NCBI RefSeq assembly: GCF_905397275.1
Contig: NZ_CAJPUY010000001.1
Location: 421,895 to 485,894 of the forward strand
Source of the DNA: Cupriavidus yeoncheonensis
Lineage (GTDB): Bacteria > Pseudomonadota > Gammaproteobacteria > Burkholderiales > Burkholderiaceae
Direction: 5' to 3'
Length of the DNA: 64,000 nt
Shown: positions 36,933-46,002 of the stretch, one piece after another
Numbering within the stretch: the first letter of the stretch is position 1
Layout of the letters: each line of letters starts with the position of its first letter
Made by a program: the position numbers and the translations under genes
The notes under the pieces: generated by a model
Database searches by the model: none
What the model was told of the DNA's origin: nothing
The model's input: only the letters and a program-made list of their open reading frames with translations

Positions 36933-39020
36933 ATGACCATCCCAGCGGAGCCCGTTCGCCCTGCCACGTCCGGCAATCTGGGCGATCTGGCCGGCCAGCC
37001 CGAGCGCGCCGAACTGATTGCCCTGGCCCACCAGCGCTCCGCCTCGTATGGCCTGCGCCCCTATGAGTCGCCGGACTTCTGCCCGGTGCTGCAAAGCGAA
37101 CTGAAGACAAGAATCGAACGCAGCCAGTCCCTGTTCACCTACGCGCTGCCGGTGATGGAAACGCTCTACGACCAGATCGTGAATACGCAGAGCATGGTGA
37201 TCCTGACCGACGCCGACGGCCTGATCCTGCACTCGCTGGGCGACGACGATTTCCTCGCCCGGGCCGACAAGGTGGCGCTGCGCGCGGGCGCGGACTGGTC
37301 GGAGGAGAGCCGCGGCACCAATGCCATCGGCACCGCGCTGGCCGAGAACCGCGCCACGCTGGTCCACGGCGCCGACCATTTCCTGGAAGCCAACCAGTTC
37401 CTGACCTGCTCGTGCATGACCATCCTGGACCCCTACGGCAAGACGGTAGGCGCGCTGGATGTGACGGGCGACCAGCGTGGCTTCCACAAGCACACCATGG
37501 CGCTGGTGCGGATGTCGGCGCAGATGATCGAGAACCAGCTGTTCGGCAACGCCTTCCGCGACATGGTGTGCATCCGCTTCCATTCGCGCGCGGAGTTCCT
37601 GGGCACGCTGGTGGAAGGGATCGTCTCGTTCACGCCCGGCGGACGCTTCCTGTCGTCAAACCGCAGCGGGCAGTTCCAGCTTGGCATGTCCAATGCGGCG
37701 CTGCAGGCGCATACCTTTTCTTCGCTGTTCGGGATGCCGATGTCCCTGCTCTTCGATGCGGTGCGCGGCGCGCCGGCCGGCATCGTGCAGTTGCAGCTGC
37801 CGAGCGGCGTCAAGGTCAGCGCGCGCGCGGAATGGAAATCCAGTCCCGCCTCGATGCCCGGCACGGCCGCCGCGCCCGCAGGCGCCCCGGATGCCATCAC
37901 GGCGCCGCGCCGCCTCTACGCAGCCCCGGCCCGGCCCGAAGGGCTGGCTGACCTGGACACCGGCGACGCGCAGATCCGGACCGTGATCGGCAAGCTGCGC
38001 AAGGTCATCGGCAAGGACATACCGGTGATGGTGCTGGGCGAAACCGGCACCGGCAAGGAGCTGATGGCACGCGCCATCCACGCCGACAGCCCACGGCACG
38101 CGGGGCCCTTCATCGCGGTGAACTGCGCGTCGATCCCGGAAAACCTGATCGAGTCGGAGCTGTTCGGTTACGAGGAAGGCGCCTTCACCGGCGCCCGCAA
38201 GAAGGGCGGCATCGGCAAGATGCTCCTGGCCAATGGCGGCACCCTGTTCCTGGATGAGATCGGCGACATGCCGCTGCACCTGCAGGGGCGGCTGCTGCGC
38301 GCGCTGCAGGAACGCGCCGTCCAGCCGCTGGGCAGCAGCAAGGTGATCCAGGTGGATGTCCTGGTGGTGTGCGCCACCAACCGCAACCTGCGCGAGATGG
38401 TCGCCGGCGGCCAGTTCCGCGAAGACCTCTACTACCGCCTGAACGGGCTGGTGGTGCGCCTGCCGGCCCTGCGCGAGCGCAGCGACCTCGACGTGGTGGC
38501 AGGCAAGCTGCTGCGCCAGGACCAGGGCCAGGCTGGAGCGGAGCCGCCCCGCATCCGGGACTCCGTGATGGAACTGTTCCGCCGCTATCACTGGCCGGGC
38601 AATATGCGTCAGCTCGGCAACCTGCTGCGCACGGCACGCCTGATGGCGGAAGGCGAAGCCGAGATCACCGAGGACCACCTGCCCGACGACTTCCTGGACG
38701 ACCTGCGCGAGCGGCAGGAGCGACACGAGGGGCACGAGGGGCACGAGCGACACGAACTGGCGGCGGCGCCGGGCGGGCCGGTGGTACGGGGCTTGACGGT
38801 ATCCGTGGCTCGCCCCGTCGGGCAAGGGGGCACACAGCAGGGCACACAGTGGGGCACACAGCCGACGCGGCTGGCCGAGGTCGAGGCACAGCTCATCGTC
38901 GCCACCGTCAAGGCGCACCACGGCAATATCTCGGCCGCGGCCAAGGCGTTGGGCATCTCGCGCAATACGGTCTACCGCAAGATGGAGGAGGCGCGCGGGC
39001 TGCCGCAACCTCCGGGCTGA
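36933..39020 (+). CDS. AcoR-type sigma-54-dependent transcriptional activator
   Basis: Enhancer-binding protein of 695 residues. An N-terminal GAF-like sensor region (about 75-215; [21 protein letters not shown]) is followed by a second weakly conserved segment. The AAA+ domain has Walker A GETGTGKE at 369-376 and the sigma-54 contact loop GAFTGA at 416-421. A C-terminal Fis-type helix-turn-helix is [20 protein letters not shown]. The linker before it is built from two short repeats. It lies divergent from pedF and beside the pqq genes, so it probably activates the alcohol-oxidation genes; the ligand (alcohol or aldehyde) is unknown. Confidence 0.9.
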   Translation: MTIPAEPVRPATSGNLGDLAGQPERAELIALAHQRSASYGLRPYESPDFCPVLQSELKTRIERSQSLFTYALPVMETLYDQIVNTQSMVILTDADGLILHSLGDDDFLARADKVALRAGADWSEESRGTNAIGTALAENRATLVHGADHFLEANQFLTCSCMTILDPYGKTVGALDVTGDQRGFHKHTMALVRMSAQMIENQLFGNAFRDMVCIRFHSRAEFLGTLVEGIVSFTPGGRFLSSNRSGQFQLGMSNAALQAHTFSSLFGMPMSLLFDAVRGAPAGIVQLQLPSGVKVSARAEWKSSPASMPGTAAAPAGAPDAITAPRRLYAAPARPEGLADLDTGDAQIRTVIGKLRKVIGKDIPVMVLGETGTGKELMARAIHADSPRHAGPFIAVNCASIPENLIESELFGYEEGAFTGARKKGGIGKMLLANGGTLFLDEIGDMPLHLQGRLLRALQERAVQPLGSSKVIQVDVLVVCATNRNLREMVAGGQFREDLYYRLNGLVVRLPALRERSDLDVVAGKLLRQDQGQAGAEPPRIRDSVMELFRRYHWPGNMRQLGNLLRTARLMAEGEAEITEDHLPDDFLDDLRERQERHEGHEGHERHELAAAPGGPVVRGLTVSVARPVGQGGTQQGTQWGTQPTRLAEVEAQLIVATVKAHHGNISAAAKALGISRNTVYRKMEEARGLPQPPG
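38718..38753 (+). repeat. Four 9-bp in-frame tandem repeats in the activator linker
   Basis: GAGCGACAC, GAGGGGCAC, GAGGGGCAC and GAGCGACAC encode residues [12 protein letters not shown] (596-607) between the AAA+ and DNA-binding domains. Confidence 0.9.
38829..38864 (+). repeat. Three 12-bp in-frame tandem repeats in the activator linker
   Basis: GGCACACAGCAG, GGCACACAGTGG and GGCACACAGCCG encode [12 protein letters not shown] (residues 633-644), just before the Fis-type helix-turn-helix. Confidence 0.9.
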
Positions 39021-39042
39021 TCCCTCGCCTTCCGTGCCGCCG

Positions 39043-39984
39043 TCATCCCGGCTGCCAGCGCACTGCGACGATCGCTGCGGCCAATGCCTTGCCCAGTGCG
39101 CCGGTGGCGAGGTGCCCGCCATCGACCCACTCCAGGCGCGCGCCAGGCATGGCGGCCTGCAGGCGCCGGGCATTGGCGGGACGGCAGACCGCGTCGAACC
39201 TGCCATGCAGCAGTGTCACCGGCAGGCCATGTGCGGCAATGGTCCGCGCCGCCCGCAGCAGGCCCGGCTTGCCCAACCCGGCCCGGTTGCGCAGGTAGCG
39301 CGCCTGGATGCGGTACTTGGCGGCCATCGCCTCCCGCATGCGCGGCGGCTGGCGGCGCAAGTGCTGCCGCGCGGGCAGGCCCAGCAAGACCTGCTCGCTC
39401 TCGCGCCACGCCGCGGCGGTGTCCCATTTCCGGACAGGTGTTCCACTTTGCAACAGTCGTGACACAGTGAGCCGGTGGGCCCGCGCATCCGGCAGGCGCT
39501 CGCCGCGCGGTTTGACGCCTTGCAGCATGCGCCGGCCGCCGCGGCGCGGCGCAAACAGCCTGGCGATGTCGTCGCGCCCGGTCAGGAACGTACCCCGCAA
39601 TACCAGCGCTGCCACCGCATCGGGGCACTTCGCCGCATAGGCCAGCCCCAGGGCCGCGCCCCAGGAGCCGCCGACCACGCCCCAGCGCTCGATGCCCAGC
39701 GCCTGGCGCAGCTGTTCGAGGTCGGCCAGCAGTGCGCCCACGTTATTGCGGCGCAGGGAACCTGCCGGCCTGGACTTGCCCGCACCGCGCTGGTCCGGCA
39801 TCACGACCCGGTGCCATCGCGGATCGAACCATGCCGCCATCGCCGCCGAGCAACCGCTGCCGGGGCCGCCGTGCAGGACCAGCCATGGTTCGCCATCCGG
39901 GGGCCCGGCCAGCCGCACATGCACGCGCTGCGCGTCCGGCGTACGCAGGTAGAAGCAGTCGGATGTCGCAGACACGTCGGGCAT
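39043..39984 (-). CDS. Proline iminopeptidase-like alpha/beta hydrolase (S33)
   Basis: A 313-residue soluble hydrolase. The N-terminus reads [16 protein letters not shown], then oxyanion motif [16 protein letters not shown], and nucleophile elbow GGSWGAA. The acid is in [11 protein letters not shown] and the base in WVDGGHLAT. These match proline iminopeptidases, which remove N-terminal proline. The ATG at 39982-39984 is used; upstream residues in the open frame run into the pqqA promoter region. It converges with the activator gene and is divergent from pqqA. A role in clearing or trimming PqqA-derived peptide is a hypothesis from position only. Confidence 0.87.
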   Translation of the reverse strand: MPDVSATSDCFYLRTPDAQRVHVRLAGPPDGEPWLVLHGGPGSGCSAAMAAWFDPRWHRVVMPDQRGAGKSRPAGSLRRNNVGALLADLEQLRQALGIERWGVVGGSWGAALGLAYAAKCPDAVAALVLRGTFLTGRDDIARLFAPRRGGRRMLQGVKPRGERLPDARAHRLTVSRLLQSGTPVRKWDTAAAWRESEQVLLGLPARQHLRRQPPRMREAMAAKYRIQARYLRNRAGLGKPGLLRAARTIAAHGLPVTLLHGRFDAVCRPANARRLQAAMPGARLEWVDGGHLATGALGKALAAAIVAVRWQPG

Positions 39985-39994
39985 GGATGTTGCC
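39979..39994 (+). promoter_or_regulatory. Candidate sigma-54 promoter of pqqA
   Basis: GGGCAT-GGATG-TTGCC differs from the -24/-12 consensus in few positions and keeps GG and GC correctly spaced. It lies 73 bases upstream of the pqqA ATG and overlaps the start codon of the divergent hydrolase gene. Confidence 0.6.
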
Positions 39995-40066
39995 TTGAGG
40001 GAATGCGGCAGCCAGCCTGCCGCGTCAAGACGATATTCACTAAACATGCCAACCAAGGAGAGAGAC

Positions 40067-40141
40067 ATGACCTGGACCACGCCTGCCTATACCGAGCTGC
40101 GGCTGGGCTTCGAGATCACGATGTATATCGCCAACCGCTGA
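40067..40141 (+). CDS. pqqA: PqqA, PQQ precursor peptide (24 codons)
   Basis: Substrate peptide from which PQQ is made. PqqE links the side chains of the Glu and Tyr, giving the PQQ backbone. The 24-residue product begins MTWTTPAY and contains the conserved core [11 protein letters not shown], with Glu16 and Tyr20 spaced E-x-x-x-Y. AAGGAGAGAGAC gives a strong ribosome-binding site. It is the first gene of the pqqABCDE cluster and is followed by a hairpin before pqqB. Confidence 0.95.
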   Translation: MTWTTPAYTELRLGFEITMYIANR

Positions 40142-40152
40142 GGCTTGCTGCG

Positions 40153-40189
40153 CGCGGCGACATGCCAACGTCCCGGCATGACCGCCGCG
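40153..40189 (+). promoter_or_regulatory. Stem-loop between pqqA and pqqB
   Basis: CGCGGCG-A-CATGCC (40153-40166) pairs with GGCATG-AC-CGCCGCG (40175-40189) around an 8-base loop, with a small internal bulge. No T-run follows. It may stabilise the pqqA message or attenuate read-through, giving more precursor peptide than enzymes, as described for other pqq operons. Confidence 0.6.
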
Positions 40190-40302
40190 ATCGCAAACGC
40201 AAGGCACACAGGCGGACCGCAAGAACCGTGAAGCATCGCGTCCGGCGCGCCGGGCCGCACGCCTGCCCCTTGCAACCATGACAACCCCAACTCGCTCGCG
40301 CC

Positions 40303-41220
40303 ATGACAACCATCCGGGTACTCGGATCGGCCGCCGGCGGCGGCTTTCCGCAGTGGAACTGCAACTGCCACAACTGTGATGGCGTGCGCCGCGGCACCGT
40401 GCGGGCCACGCCCCGCACCCAGTCATCGATCGCCCTGTCCGGCAACGGACCGGATGCGATCGTGGTCAATGCTTCTCCCGACATCCTGCAGCAGCTGCGC
40501 CAGACGCCGGCGCTGCAACCGGCACGCGCGCCGCGCGATACGGCGATCGCGGCGGTGTTGCTGATGGATGCCCAGATCGACCACGTCACCGGCCTGCTGA
40601 TGCTGCGCGAGCACCGCCAGGCCTTGCCGCTCTATGCCACGGCCGCGGTGCTCGACGACCTGGGCACCGCGTTCCCGCTGACCCGCATGCTGTCGCACTA
40701 CTGCGGCTTGCAGACGCATACCCTGCCCGGTGACGGCTCGCCGTTCTCCGTGCCGCCGCTGGACGACGTCATGCTCACCGCGGTGCCGCTGCAAAGCAAG
40801 GCGCCCCCCTATTCGCCCGGCCGCCACGCGCCGCGCGTGGGTGACAACATCGGCCTGCGCATCGAAGACCGGCGCAGCGGCCGCCGCGCTTTCTATGCGC
40901 CAGGCCTTGGCAGCATCGACGACCACGTCTTCGCCGAGCTGCGCAGCGCGGACATCGTGCTGGTCGACGGCACCTTCTGGCGCGAGGACGAGATGCAGAC
41001 GCTCGGCTTCTCCGCCAAGGCCGCCGCCGACATGGGCCACCTGCCCCTGTCGGGCCCCGGCGGCATGATCGAGATCCTCGACCGGGTGCCGGCGAGCCGC
41101 AAGATCCTTATCCACATCAACAATACCAACCCCGTGCTGGTGGAAGACTCGCCGGAGCGCGCCGTGCTGGCGCGGCACGGCATCGAACTGGCGTACGACG
41201 GCATGGAGATCGCCCTATGA
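40303..41220 (+). CDS. pqqB: PqqB, PQQ biosynthesis metallo-hydrolase
   Basis: Metallo-beta-lactamase-fold protein of 305 residues. Family studies implicate it in hydroxylating the cross-linked Glu-Tyr intermediate. Visible marks: N-terminal [14 protein letters not shown], the structural zinc site [23 protein letters not shown], and the late [11 protein letters not shown] segment. It starts 161 bases after pqqA and its stop overlaps the pqqC start (ATGA). Confidence 0.96.
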   Translation: MTTIRVLGSAAGGGFPQWNCNCHNCDGVRRGTVRATPRTQSSIALSGNGPDAIVVNASPDILQQLRQTPALQPARAPRDTAIAAVLLMDAQIDHVTGLLMLREHRQALPLYATAAVLDDLGTAFPLTRMLSHYCGLQTHTLPGDGSPFSVPPLDDVMLTAVPLQSKAPPYSPGRHAPRVGDNIGLRIEDRRSGRRAFYAPGLGSIDDHVFAELRSADIVLVDGTFWREDEMQTLGFSAKAAADMGHLPLSGPGGMIEILDRVPASRKILIHINNTNPVLVEDSPERAVLARHGIELAYDGMEIAL

Positions 41221-41909
41221 CACATTCCACCGCATCAAGCCCCGCAGCGTTCGAGGCCCGGCTGCGCGCCAGGGAAAGCGGGTACCACATTCACCACCCG
41301 TTCAACCAGCGCATGGCGGCCGGCCTGTGTTCGCCCGAACAGATCCGCGCCTGGGTCGCGAACCGCTTCTACTACCAGGCCAACATCCCGCTGAAGGACG
41401 CCGCCATCCTTGCCAACTGCCCCGACCGCGACACGCGCCGCGAGTGGGTGGTACGCATCCTCGACCACGACGGCACCGACACGCGGCCCGGTGGCATCGA
41501 GGCCTGGCTGCGGCTGGGCCAGGCCACGGGGCTCGAGCGCGAGGCCTTGCTCGACCATCGGCACGTGCTGCCGGGCGTGCGCTTCGCCGTCGACGCCTAT
41601 GTCAACTTCGCGCGGCGCGCGCCGTGGCAGGAAGCGGTGTGCTCCTCGCTCACCGAGATGTTCGCGCCCGAGATCCACAAGGAGCGGCTGGCCGGCTGGC
41701 CCACGCATTACCCGTGGATCGAGGCCGCCGGGCTGGACTACTTCCGCTCGCGCATCCCGCTCGCGCAGCGCGATGTCGACCACGGCCTGCGCGTGACGCT
41801 GGGCTACTTCCGCACCCCGGAACAACAGCAACGCGCCCTCGATATCCTGCAGTTCAAGCTCGACGTGCTCTGGTCGATGCTCGATGCGATCCAGCTGGCC
41901 AACCCATGA
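41217..41909 (+). CDS. pqqC: PqqC, pyrroloquinoline-quinone synthase
   Basis: Cofactorless oxidase catalysing ring closure and the final eight-electron oxidation to PQQ. The 230-residue all-helical protein carries [30 protein letters not shown], and the [15 protein letters not shown] segment with catalytic His residues. It overlaps pqqB and pqqD by four bases each, showing tight translational coupling. Confidence 0.97.
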   Translation: MTHSTASSPAAFEARLRARESGYHIHHPFNQRMAAGLCSPEQIRAWVANRFYYQANIPLKDAAILANCPDRDTRREWVVRILDHDGTDTRPGGIEAWLRLGQATGLEREALLDHRHVLPGVRFAVDAYVNFARRAPWQEAVCSSLTEMFAPEIHKERLAGWPTHYPWIEAAGLDYFRSRIPLAQRDVDHGLRVTLGYFRTPEQQQRALDILQFKLDVLWSMLDAIQLANP

Positions 41910-42178
41910 CAGCCCATCCGCCAGAACTCGCCCGTCCGGTCCTGCACCGGACCTTCCGCCTGCAATGGGAAGAGGCCCAGCAGAGCTGGGTGCTGCTGTA
42001 TCCGGAAGGCATGGTCACCCTCAACGACAGCGCTGCCGCCATCCTGCAGCGCTGCGACGGCGGCCATACGCTGGACATGCTGATCGACGACCTGCAGGCC
42101 GCTTTCGGCGTGCAGGGCATCGCCCCGGAGGTACATGCCTTTGTCAAACATGCCACCGAACGCGGCTGGCTGGTCTGA
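41906..42178 (+). CDS. pqqD: PqqD, PqqA-binding chaperone
   Basis: Small peptide chaperone (90 residues) that binds PqqA and presents it to PqqE. It shows the RRE-type winged-helix fold pattern: [33 protein letters not shown] and the C-terminal helix. It overlaps pqqC by four bases and pqqE by 44. Confidence 0.95.
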   Translation: MTAHPPELARPVLHRTFRLQWEEAQQSWVLLYPEGMVTLNDSAAAILQRCDGGHTLDMLIDDLQAAFGVQGIAPEVHAFVKHATERGWLV

Positions 42179-43319
42179 TCCCCCGGCCGCCGCACGGCCC
42201 GGCCCGCCGCTGTGGCTGCTGGCCGAGCTGACCTACCGCTGCCCGCTGCACTGCGCGTTCTGCTCCAACCCGGTCGACTATGCCCGGCACACCGCTGAAC
42301 TCGACACCGCGCAATGGCTCGACGTATTCACCCAGGCCCGCGCGCTCGGTGCGGTGCAGCTCGGCCTGTCCGGCGGCGAGCCGCTGCTGCGCAAGGACCT
42401 GGAACAACTGGTGCGGCATGCGCATGGACTGGGCTTCTATACGAACCTCGTCACCTCCGGCGTGGGCCTGACCGACGCCCGGCTCGCCGCGCTGCGCGAG
42501 GCGGGCCTGGACCATATCCAGCTGTCCTTCCAGGACTCCACGCGCGCGCTCAACGACTTCCTGTCCAGCACCCGCACCTTCGACCTGAAGCAGCGCGTGG
42601 CGAGGCTGATCAAGGCGCATGGCTATCCGATGGTGATGAACTGCGTGCTGCACCGGCACAACCTCCCGCATGTCGGCACCATCATCGACATGGCGCTGCA
42701 GCTGGGGGCCGAGTACCTGGAGCTGGCCAACACGCAGTACTACGGATGGGCATGGCACAACCGTCTTGCGCTGATGCCGACGCAGGAGCAACTGCTCGAG
42801 GCCGAGGCTGTAGTCGGGCGATACCGGGCGCGCATCGGCAAGCAGTGCCAGATCCTGTTCGTGGTGCCCGACTACTTCGAGGGCAAGCCCAAGAAGTGCA
42901 TGAATGGCTGGGGCACCACCTTTCTCGGCGTAGCGCCGGACGGGACTGCGCTACCGTGCCATGCGGCGCGGATGCTGCCGGACCTGGCCTTGCCGAATGT
43001 CACCACGCACGGCCTGCGGGAGATCTGGTGCGACAGCGAGGCGTTCCGCCGCTTTCGCGGCACGGCGTGGATGCAGGAGCCCTGTCGTTCATGTGACCAT
43101 CGCGAGGAAGACCACGGCGGTTGCCGCTGCCAGGCTCTGCTGCTGACCGGCGATCCCGCCGCGACGGACCCGGTGTGCGAGCGTTCCGGCGAGCATGGCA
43201 GGGTCAGGGAAATCGTGCTGCAGGGCAGGCTCGCAACCCTGCAAGCGCACGGCGAGATGCAGCCGATGGTGTTTCGCAGCGATGGCAATTCGCTGCGGCT
43301 GAGCAGCGGCAACGAATGA
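42135..43319 (+). CDS. pqqE: PqqE, radical SAM PqqA cross-linking enzyme
   Basis: Radical SAM enzyme forming the C-C bond between Glu and Tyr of PqqA. The SAM cluster motif C36-x3-C40-x2-C43 (CPLHCAFC) lies after an N-terminal tail, and LSGGEPLL follows. The C-terminal SPASM part holds the Cys-rich CRSCDHREEDHGGCRC segment for auxiliary clusters. The start ATG at 42135 lies inside pqqD; ATG 42150 is an alternative. No pqqF or pqqG protease gene follows. Confidence 0.96.
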   Translation: MPLSNMPPNAAGWSDPPAAARPGPPLWLLAELTYRCPLHCAFCSNPVDYARHTAELDTAQWLDVFTQARALGAVQLGLSGGEPLLRKDLEQLVRHAHGLGFYTNLVTSGVGLTDARLAALREAGLDHIQLSFQDSTRALNDFLSSTRTFDLKQRVARLIKAHGYPMVMNCVLHRHNLPHVGTIIDMALQLGAEYLELANTQYYGWAWHNRLALMPTQEQLLEAEAVVGRYRARIGKQCQILFVVPDYFEGKPKKCMNGWGTTFLGVAPDGTALPCHAARMLPDLALPNVTTHGLREIWCDSEAFRRFRGTAWMQEPCRSCDHREEDHGGCRCQALLLTGDPAATDPVCERSGEHGRVREIVLQGRLATLQAHGEMQPMVFRSDGNSLRLSSGNE

Positions 43320-43329
43320 TGTAGTGGGT

Positions 43330-43363
43330 CCTGGCACTACAGACGTCCAACCGTAGTGCCAGG
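43330..43363. terminator. Perfect 11-bp inverted repeat between pqqE and cytochrome gene
   Basis: CCTGGCACTAC (43330-43340) and GTAGTGCCAGG (43353-43363) pair fully around a 12-base loop. It lies between convergent gene ends but lacks a T-run, so it may be a terminator, or another structured element. Confidence 0.5.
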
Positions 43364-43378
43364 AGCGATCGCACAACC

Positions 43379-43702
43379 TTACCCCGCGCTCAGCACCCAC
43401 TCCGCCAGTTTCCTGGCATCCGCCTCGCCGAGATTCCCGTGCGACGGCATGGGAACCGGCCCCCACACACCCTTGCCACCGTCGCGGATCTTCCGGCCGA
43501 GTCTCTCGGCCGCCTGCCCGTCCCCCTTGTACTTCGCCGCCACCTCGGCAAACCCGGGGCCTACCACCTTCGATTGCATGCCATGGCAGGCAAAGCATCC
43601 GTTCTTGTCAGCCAGGGCCTGCATATCGGCCGCGGCGTCCGCCTGAGCCACGCAAGGCAGCAGCAGTGAAGCCGTCGCCAGCGCTATCCATTCCTTTTTC
43701 AT
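43379..43702 (-). CDS. Monoheme cytochrome c (c551/c8 type)
   Basis: Exported 107-residue cytochrome. The signal peptide ends near AQA (residue 21). Heme motif CFACH is at 36-40 and an axial Met is in PVPMPSHGN. It resembles ExaB-like or c551-type carriers. It lies 85 bases downstream of the quinoprotein dehydrogenase on the same strand, so it is probably a dedicated electron acceptor co-transcribed with that gene. It converges with pqqE. Confidence 0.9.
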   Translation of the reverse strand: MKKEWIALATASLLLPCVAQADAAADMQALADKNGCFACHGMQSKVVGPGFAEVAAKYKGDGQAAERLGRKIRDGGKGVWGPVPMPSHGNLGEADARKLAEWVLSAG

Positions 43703-43787
43703 ACCTTGGTCCCGCTGTTTCGTGTTGCAAAGACGCCGGCATCGGCTCAGCGATGCCGGCGTGTCCAGAGCATTGATGGGTCCGCGT

Positions 43788-45530
43788 TCAGCCCTTGTGC
43801 AGCCTGAAGACCCACACCGAACCGCCCTGCTCCAGGAAATTCACGCGCTTGGCGACTTCCCCGCCCCACAGCGGCACCGCGCCGCCCCAGCCTGACACCA
43901 CGGCCACGTATTGCTCGCCGTTGTCTTCCCAGGTGACCGGCGGCGCCACCACGCCACTGCCGGTCTGGAATTTCCAGAGTTCCTTGCCGGTCCTGGCGTC
44001 GGCGGCCTTCAGGTAGCCTTCCGGCGTGCCCCAGAAGACCAGCCCGCCGGCGGTGGTCATCGCCCCGCCCCACAGCGGCGCGTTGTTCCTGACCTCCCAG
44101 ACGATCTTGCCGGTCCTGGGGTTGATCGCGCGCAGCGCGCCGATGTAGTCCTCGTTCAGCGGATGGATGGTGAAGCCGGCGCCCAGGTAGGCGGCGCCCT
44201 TCTTGTAGCTGACCGGCTCGTTCCAGATGTCCATCGCCCACTCGTTGGCCGGCACGTAGAACAGGCCGGTCTGCGGGCTGTAGGCCATCGGCTGCTGGTT
44301 CTTGCCCCCCAGGAAGCCAGGCGCGGCGAGTACGGACTTGCCCTTGTTCGGGTCGGTGCCACTGGCCGGGTCGCCGGGGCGGCCTTCGTCGATGTAGTTG
44401 GGCCGGCCGGTCTTCAGGTCGATGCCGCTGGCCCAGGTGATCTTCTTCACGAACGGGAAGGCGTTGACCAGCTTGCCGCTGGTCGCGTCGTTGACATAGA
44501 AGAAGCCGTTGCGGTCGGCCTTGCCGCCCATGCGCCTGCCGTCCAGGTCGAAGGTCACGAACTCATTGACGCCGTCAAAGTCCCAGCCGTCGTTCGGGGT
44601 GTTCTGGTAGTGCCAGACGATCTTGCCGGTGGCCGGATCGATGGCCACCGTCGACGCCGAGTAGAGGTTGTCGCCCTTGCGGATATGGCTGTTCCACGGG
44701 CCGGGGTTGCCGGTGCCGAAGTAGACCAGCCCCGTGGACGGATCATAGGTGCCGCCCAGCCAGGTAGCGGCGCCGCCGGTCTTCCAGGTCTCTCCGGGCC
44801 AGCTGGCGTTCTCGGTGCCGGTCACGCCGTTCTCGGTCTTGTTGCCGTCCTTGTCGTACTTGTAGCCCATGTGGCCTTCGACCACCGGGCGCGACCACAC
44901 CAGTTGCCCGGTCCTGGCATCGCGCGCATCGACCCGACCGACCACGCCGAACTCGCCGCCCGAAATGCCGGTGAGCACCATGCCTTTGACGATCAGCGGC
45001 GCCGCCGTGTACGAATAGCCCGCGGCATAGTCCGCCAGCTTCTCCTTCCACACCACCTTGCCGGTCTTCTGGTCGAGCGCGACCAGTTGCGCATCCAGCG
45101 TGCCGAAGATGACCAGGTTGTCGTAGAGCGCCGCGCCGCGGTTGACCACGTCGCAGCACGGCATGATGCCTTCCGGCAGCCGGTGCTCGTACTTCCACAG
45201 CTTGCTGCCGGTCTTCAGGTCGAGCGCGTAGATGCGCGAGTACGACGCCGTGACAAACATCTTGCCGTCGTGGATCAGCGGCTGCGCTTCCTGCCCGCGC
45301 TGCTTCTCGCCGCCGAACGAGAACGACCACGCCGGCACCAGGTTGGCAACGTTTTTGGTATTGATGCGCGTCAGCCCGGAATAGCGCTGGCCTTGCGGCC
45401 CCATGCCCCACGACAACACGTCGCCGGGGCTCTTCGCATCGTTCTCGATCATGGCATCGGTCACTGCCGCCTGCGCGGCCAGGGTGGCCACGGCAGCCGC
45501 GACTGCCATCACTAGTCGTAACGTCCTCAT
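43788..45530 (-). CDS. PQQ-dependent alcohol dehydrogenase, lanthanide type (PedH/XoxF-like)
   Basis: Periplasmic quinoprotein of 580 residues with a signal peptide ending near AQA (20-22) and eight W-type propeller blades. Adjacent cysteines Cys125-Cys126 form the disulfide typical of the family. Metal and active-site residues appear as Glu193 (GGEFG), Asn275 (GTGNPGPWN) and catalytic Asp317. In GWDFDG, Asp319 follows at +2; this extra Asp is the known mark of lanthanide-dependent enzymes, whereas Ca enzymes such as ExaA have Ala or Ser there. AAGGAGGAG precedes the ATG at 45528-45530, and a -24/-12 promoter lies further upstream. Substrate is likely short alcohols; methanol versus ethanol preference is open. 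Confidence 0.93.
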   Translation of the reverse strand: MRTLRLVMAVAAAVATLAAQAAVTDAMIENDAKSPGDVLSWGMGPQGQRYSGLTRINTKNVANLVPAWSFSFGGEKQRGQEAQPLIHDGKMFVTASYSRIYALDLKTGSKLWKYEHRLPEGIMPCCDVVNRGAALYDNLVIFGTLDAQLVALDQKTGKVVWKEKLADYAAGYSYTAAPLIVKGMVLTGISGGEFGVVGRVDARDARTGQLVWSRPVVEGHMGYKYDKDGNKTENGVTGTENASWPGETWKTGGAATWLGGTYDPSTGLVYFGTGNPGPWNSHIRKGDNLYSASTVAIDPATGKIVWHYQNTPNDGWDFDGVNEFVTFDLDGRRMGGKADRNGFFYVNDATSGKLVNAFPFVKKITWASGIDLKTGRPNYIDEGRPGDPASGTDPNKGKSVLAAPGFLGGKNQQPMAYSPQTGLFYVPANEWAMDIWNEPVSYKKGAAYLGAGFTIHPLNEDYIGALRAINPRTGKIVWEVRNNAPLWGGAMTTAGGLVFWGTPEGYLKAADARTGKELWKFQTGSGVVAPPVTWEDNGEQYVAVVSGWGGAVPLWGGEVAKRVNFLEQGGSVWVFRLHKG

Positions 45531-45596
45531 TGTCTTCTCCTCCTTATTTTCGGTTTCCACCGGTGCGCCACTGCGCCACACACCAGTGACGCAGTT

Positions 45597-45612
45597 GGCA
45601 ATTCCCATGCCA
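45597..45612 (-). promoter_or_regulatory. Candidate sigma-54 promoter of the alcohol dehydrogenase
   Basis: On the minus strand TGGCAT-GGGAA-TTGCC matches the consensus closely with correct GG/GC spacing. It lies 67 bases upstream of the start codon, giving a leader of about 55 bases. Confidence 0.7.
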
Positions 45613-45730
45613 GTGGAATTTCCGCGCAAACACGCCGGTTGCAGCCGCATGAGGCCGTGGTGGCCGTGTCAGCGCGCAACATTGCGTTGCATCTGCTCCG
45701 GAATTGAACAACCGCCAGTGGCCTGGGCAG

Positions 45731-45905
45731 TCAGCCAAAGCCGTGCGCCACCGCATGGCGATGCGTCTCGACGCGGTTGGCCAGTCCCGTCTTCTTGCGG
45801 ATCAGCGTCTGGTAGCTGGCCACGGGCAGGAACGCGCAGCGACGTCTTCGATTGCAGTGCCGCGTGCGAACTGGCGGAACCAGTCGAGCTCTCGTCCTCT
45901 TCGTA
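45731..45905 (-). pseudogene. Frameshifted remnant of a LuxR-type regulator (HTH domain)
   Basis: Two adjacent minus-strand frames together read as a LuxR-family helix-turn-helix. The first is ELDWFRQFARGTAIEDVAAR (from about 45891). After a one-base deletion near 45835 the second reads VASYQTLIRKKTGLANRVE and ends HRHAVAHGFG at a stop (45731-45733). This matches the usual C-terminus of response regulators such as AgmR/ExaE, which control PQQ alcohol dehydrogenases in pseudomonads. No receiver domain is seen upstream. It looks like a decayed former local regulator. Confidence 0.6.
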
Positions 45906-46002
45906 CCCAAGGTACAAAACCTGCTCTCCATCCCCTCAGCGAGTTCAAGTCCAGCCGCTGCCCAACGCAGGCAGCGCACCCCTGTTCCGGAGGAGACGCA
46001 AG

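Larger units (their letters stand above)
45531..46002. promoter_or_regulatory. Divergent region, alcohol dehydrogenase / TonB receptor
   Basis: About 470 bases. It contains the sigma-54 promoter match of the dehydrogenase, an inverted repeat GCAAC-ATTGC-GTTGC at 45676-45690 that could be an activator site, and a frameshifted LuxR-type remnant. No -24/-12 match toward the receptor gene was found. Confidence 0.6.

Noticed and set aside
45403..46002. Upstream extension of the TonB receptor frame to 45403
   Set aside because: A strong ribosome-binding site and a signal peptide support the ATG at 46003; the extension overlaps the divergent gene's promoter.
45650..46002. A sigma-54 promoter toward the TonB receptor
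   Set aside because: One GG/GC-spaced candidate (TGGCCG-N5-GCGCG) lacks the TTGC element, so it was not accepted.
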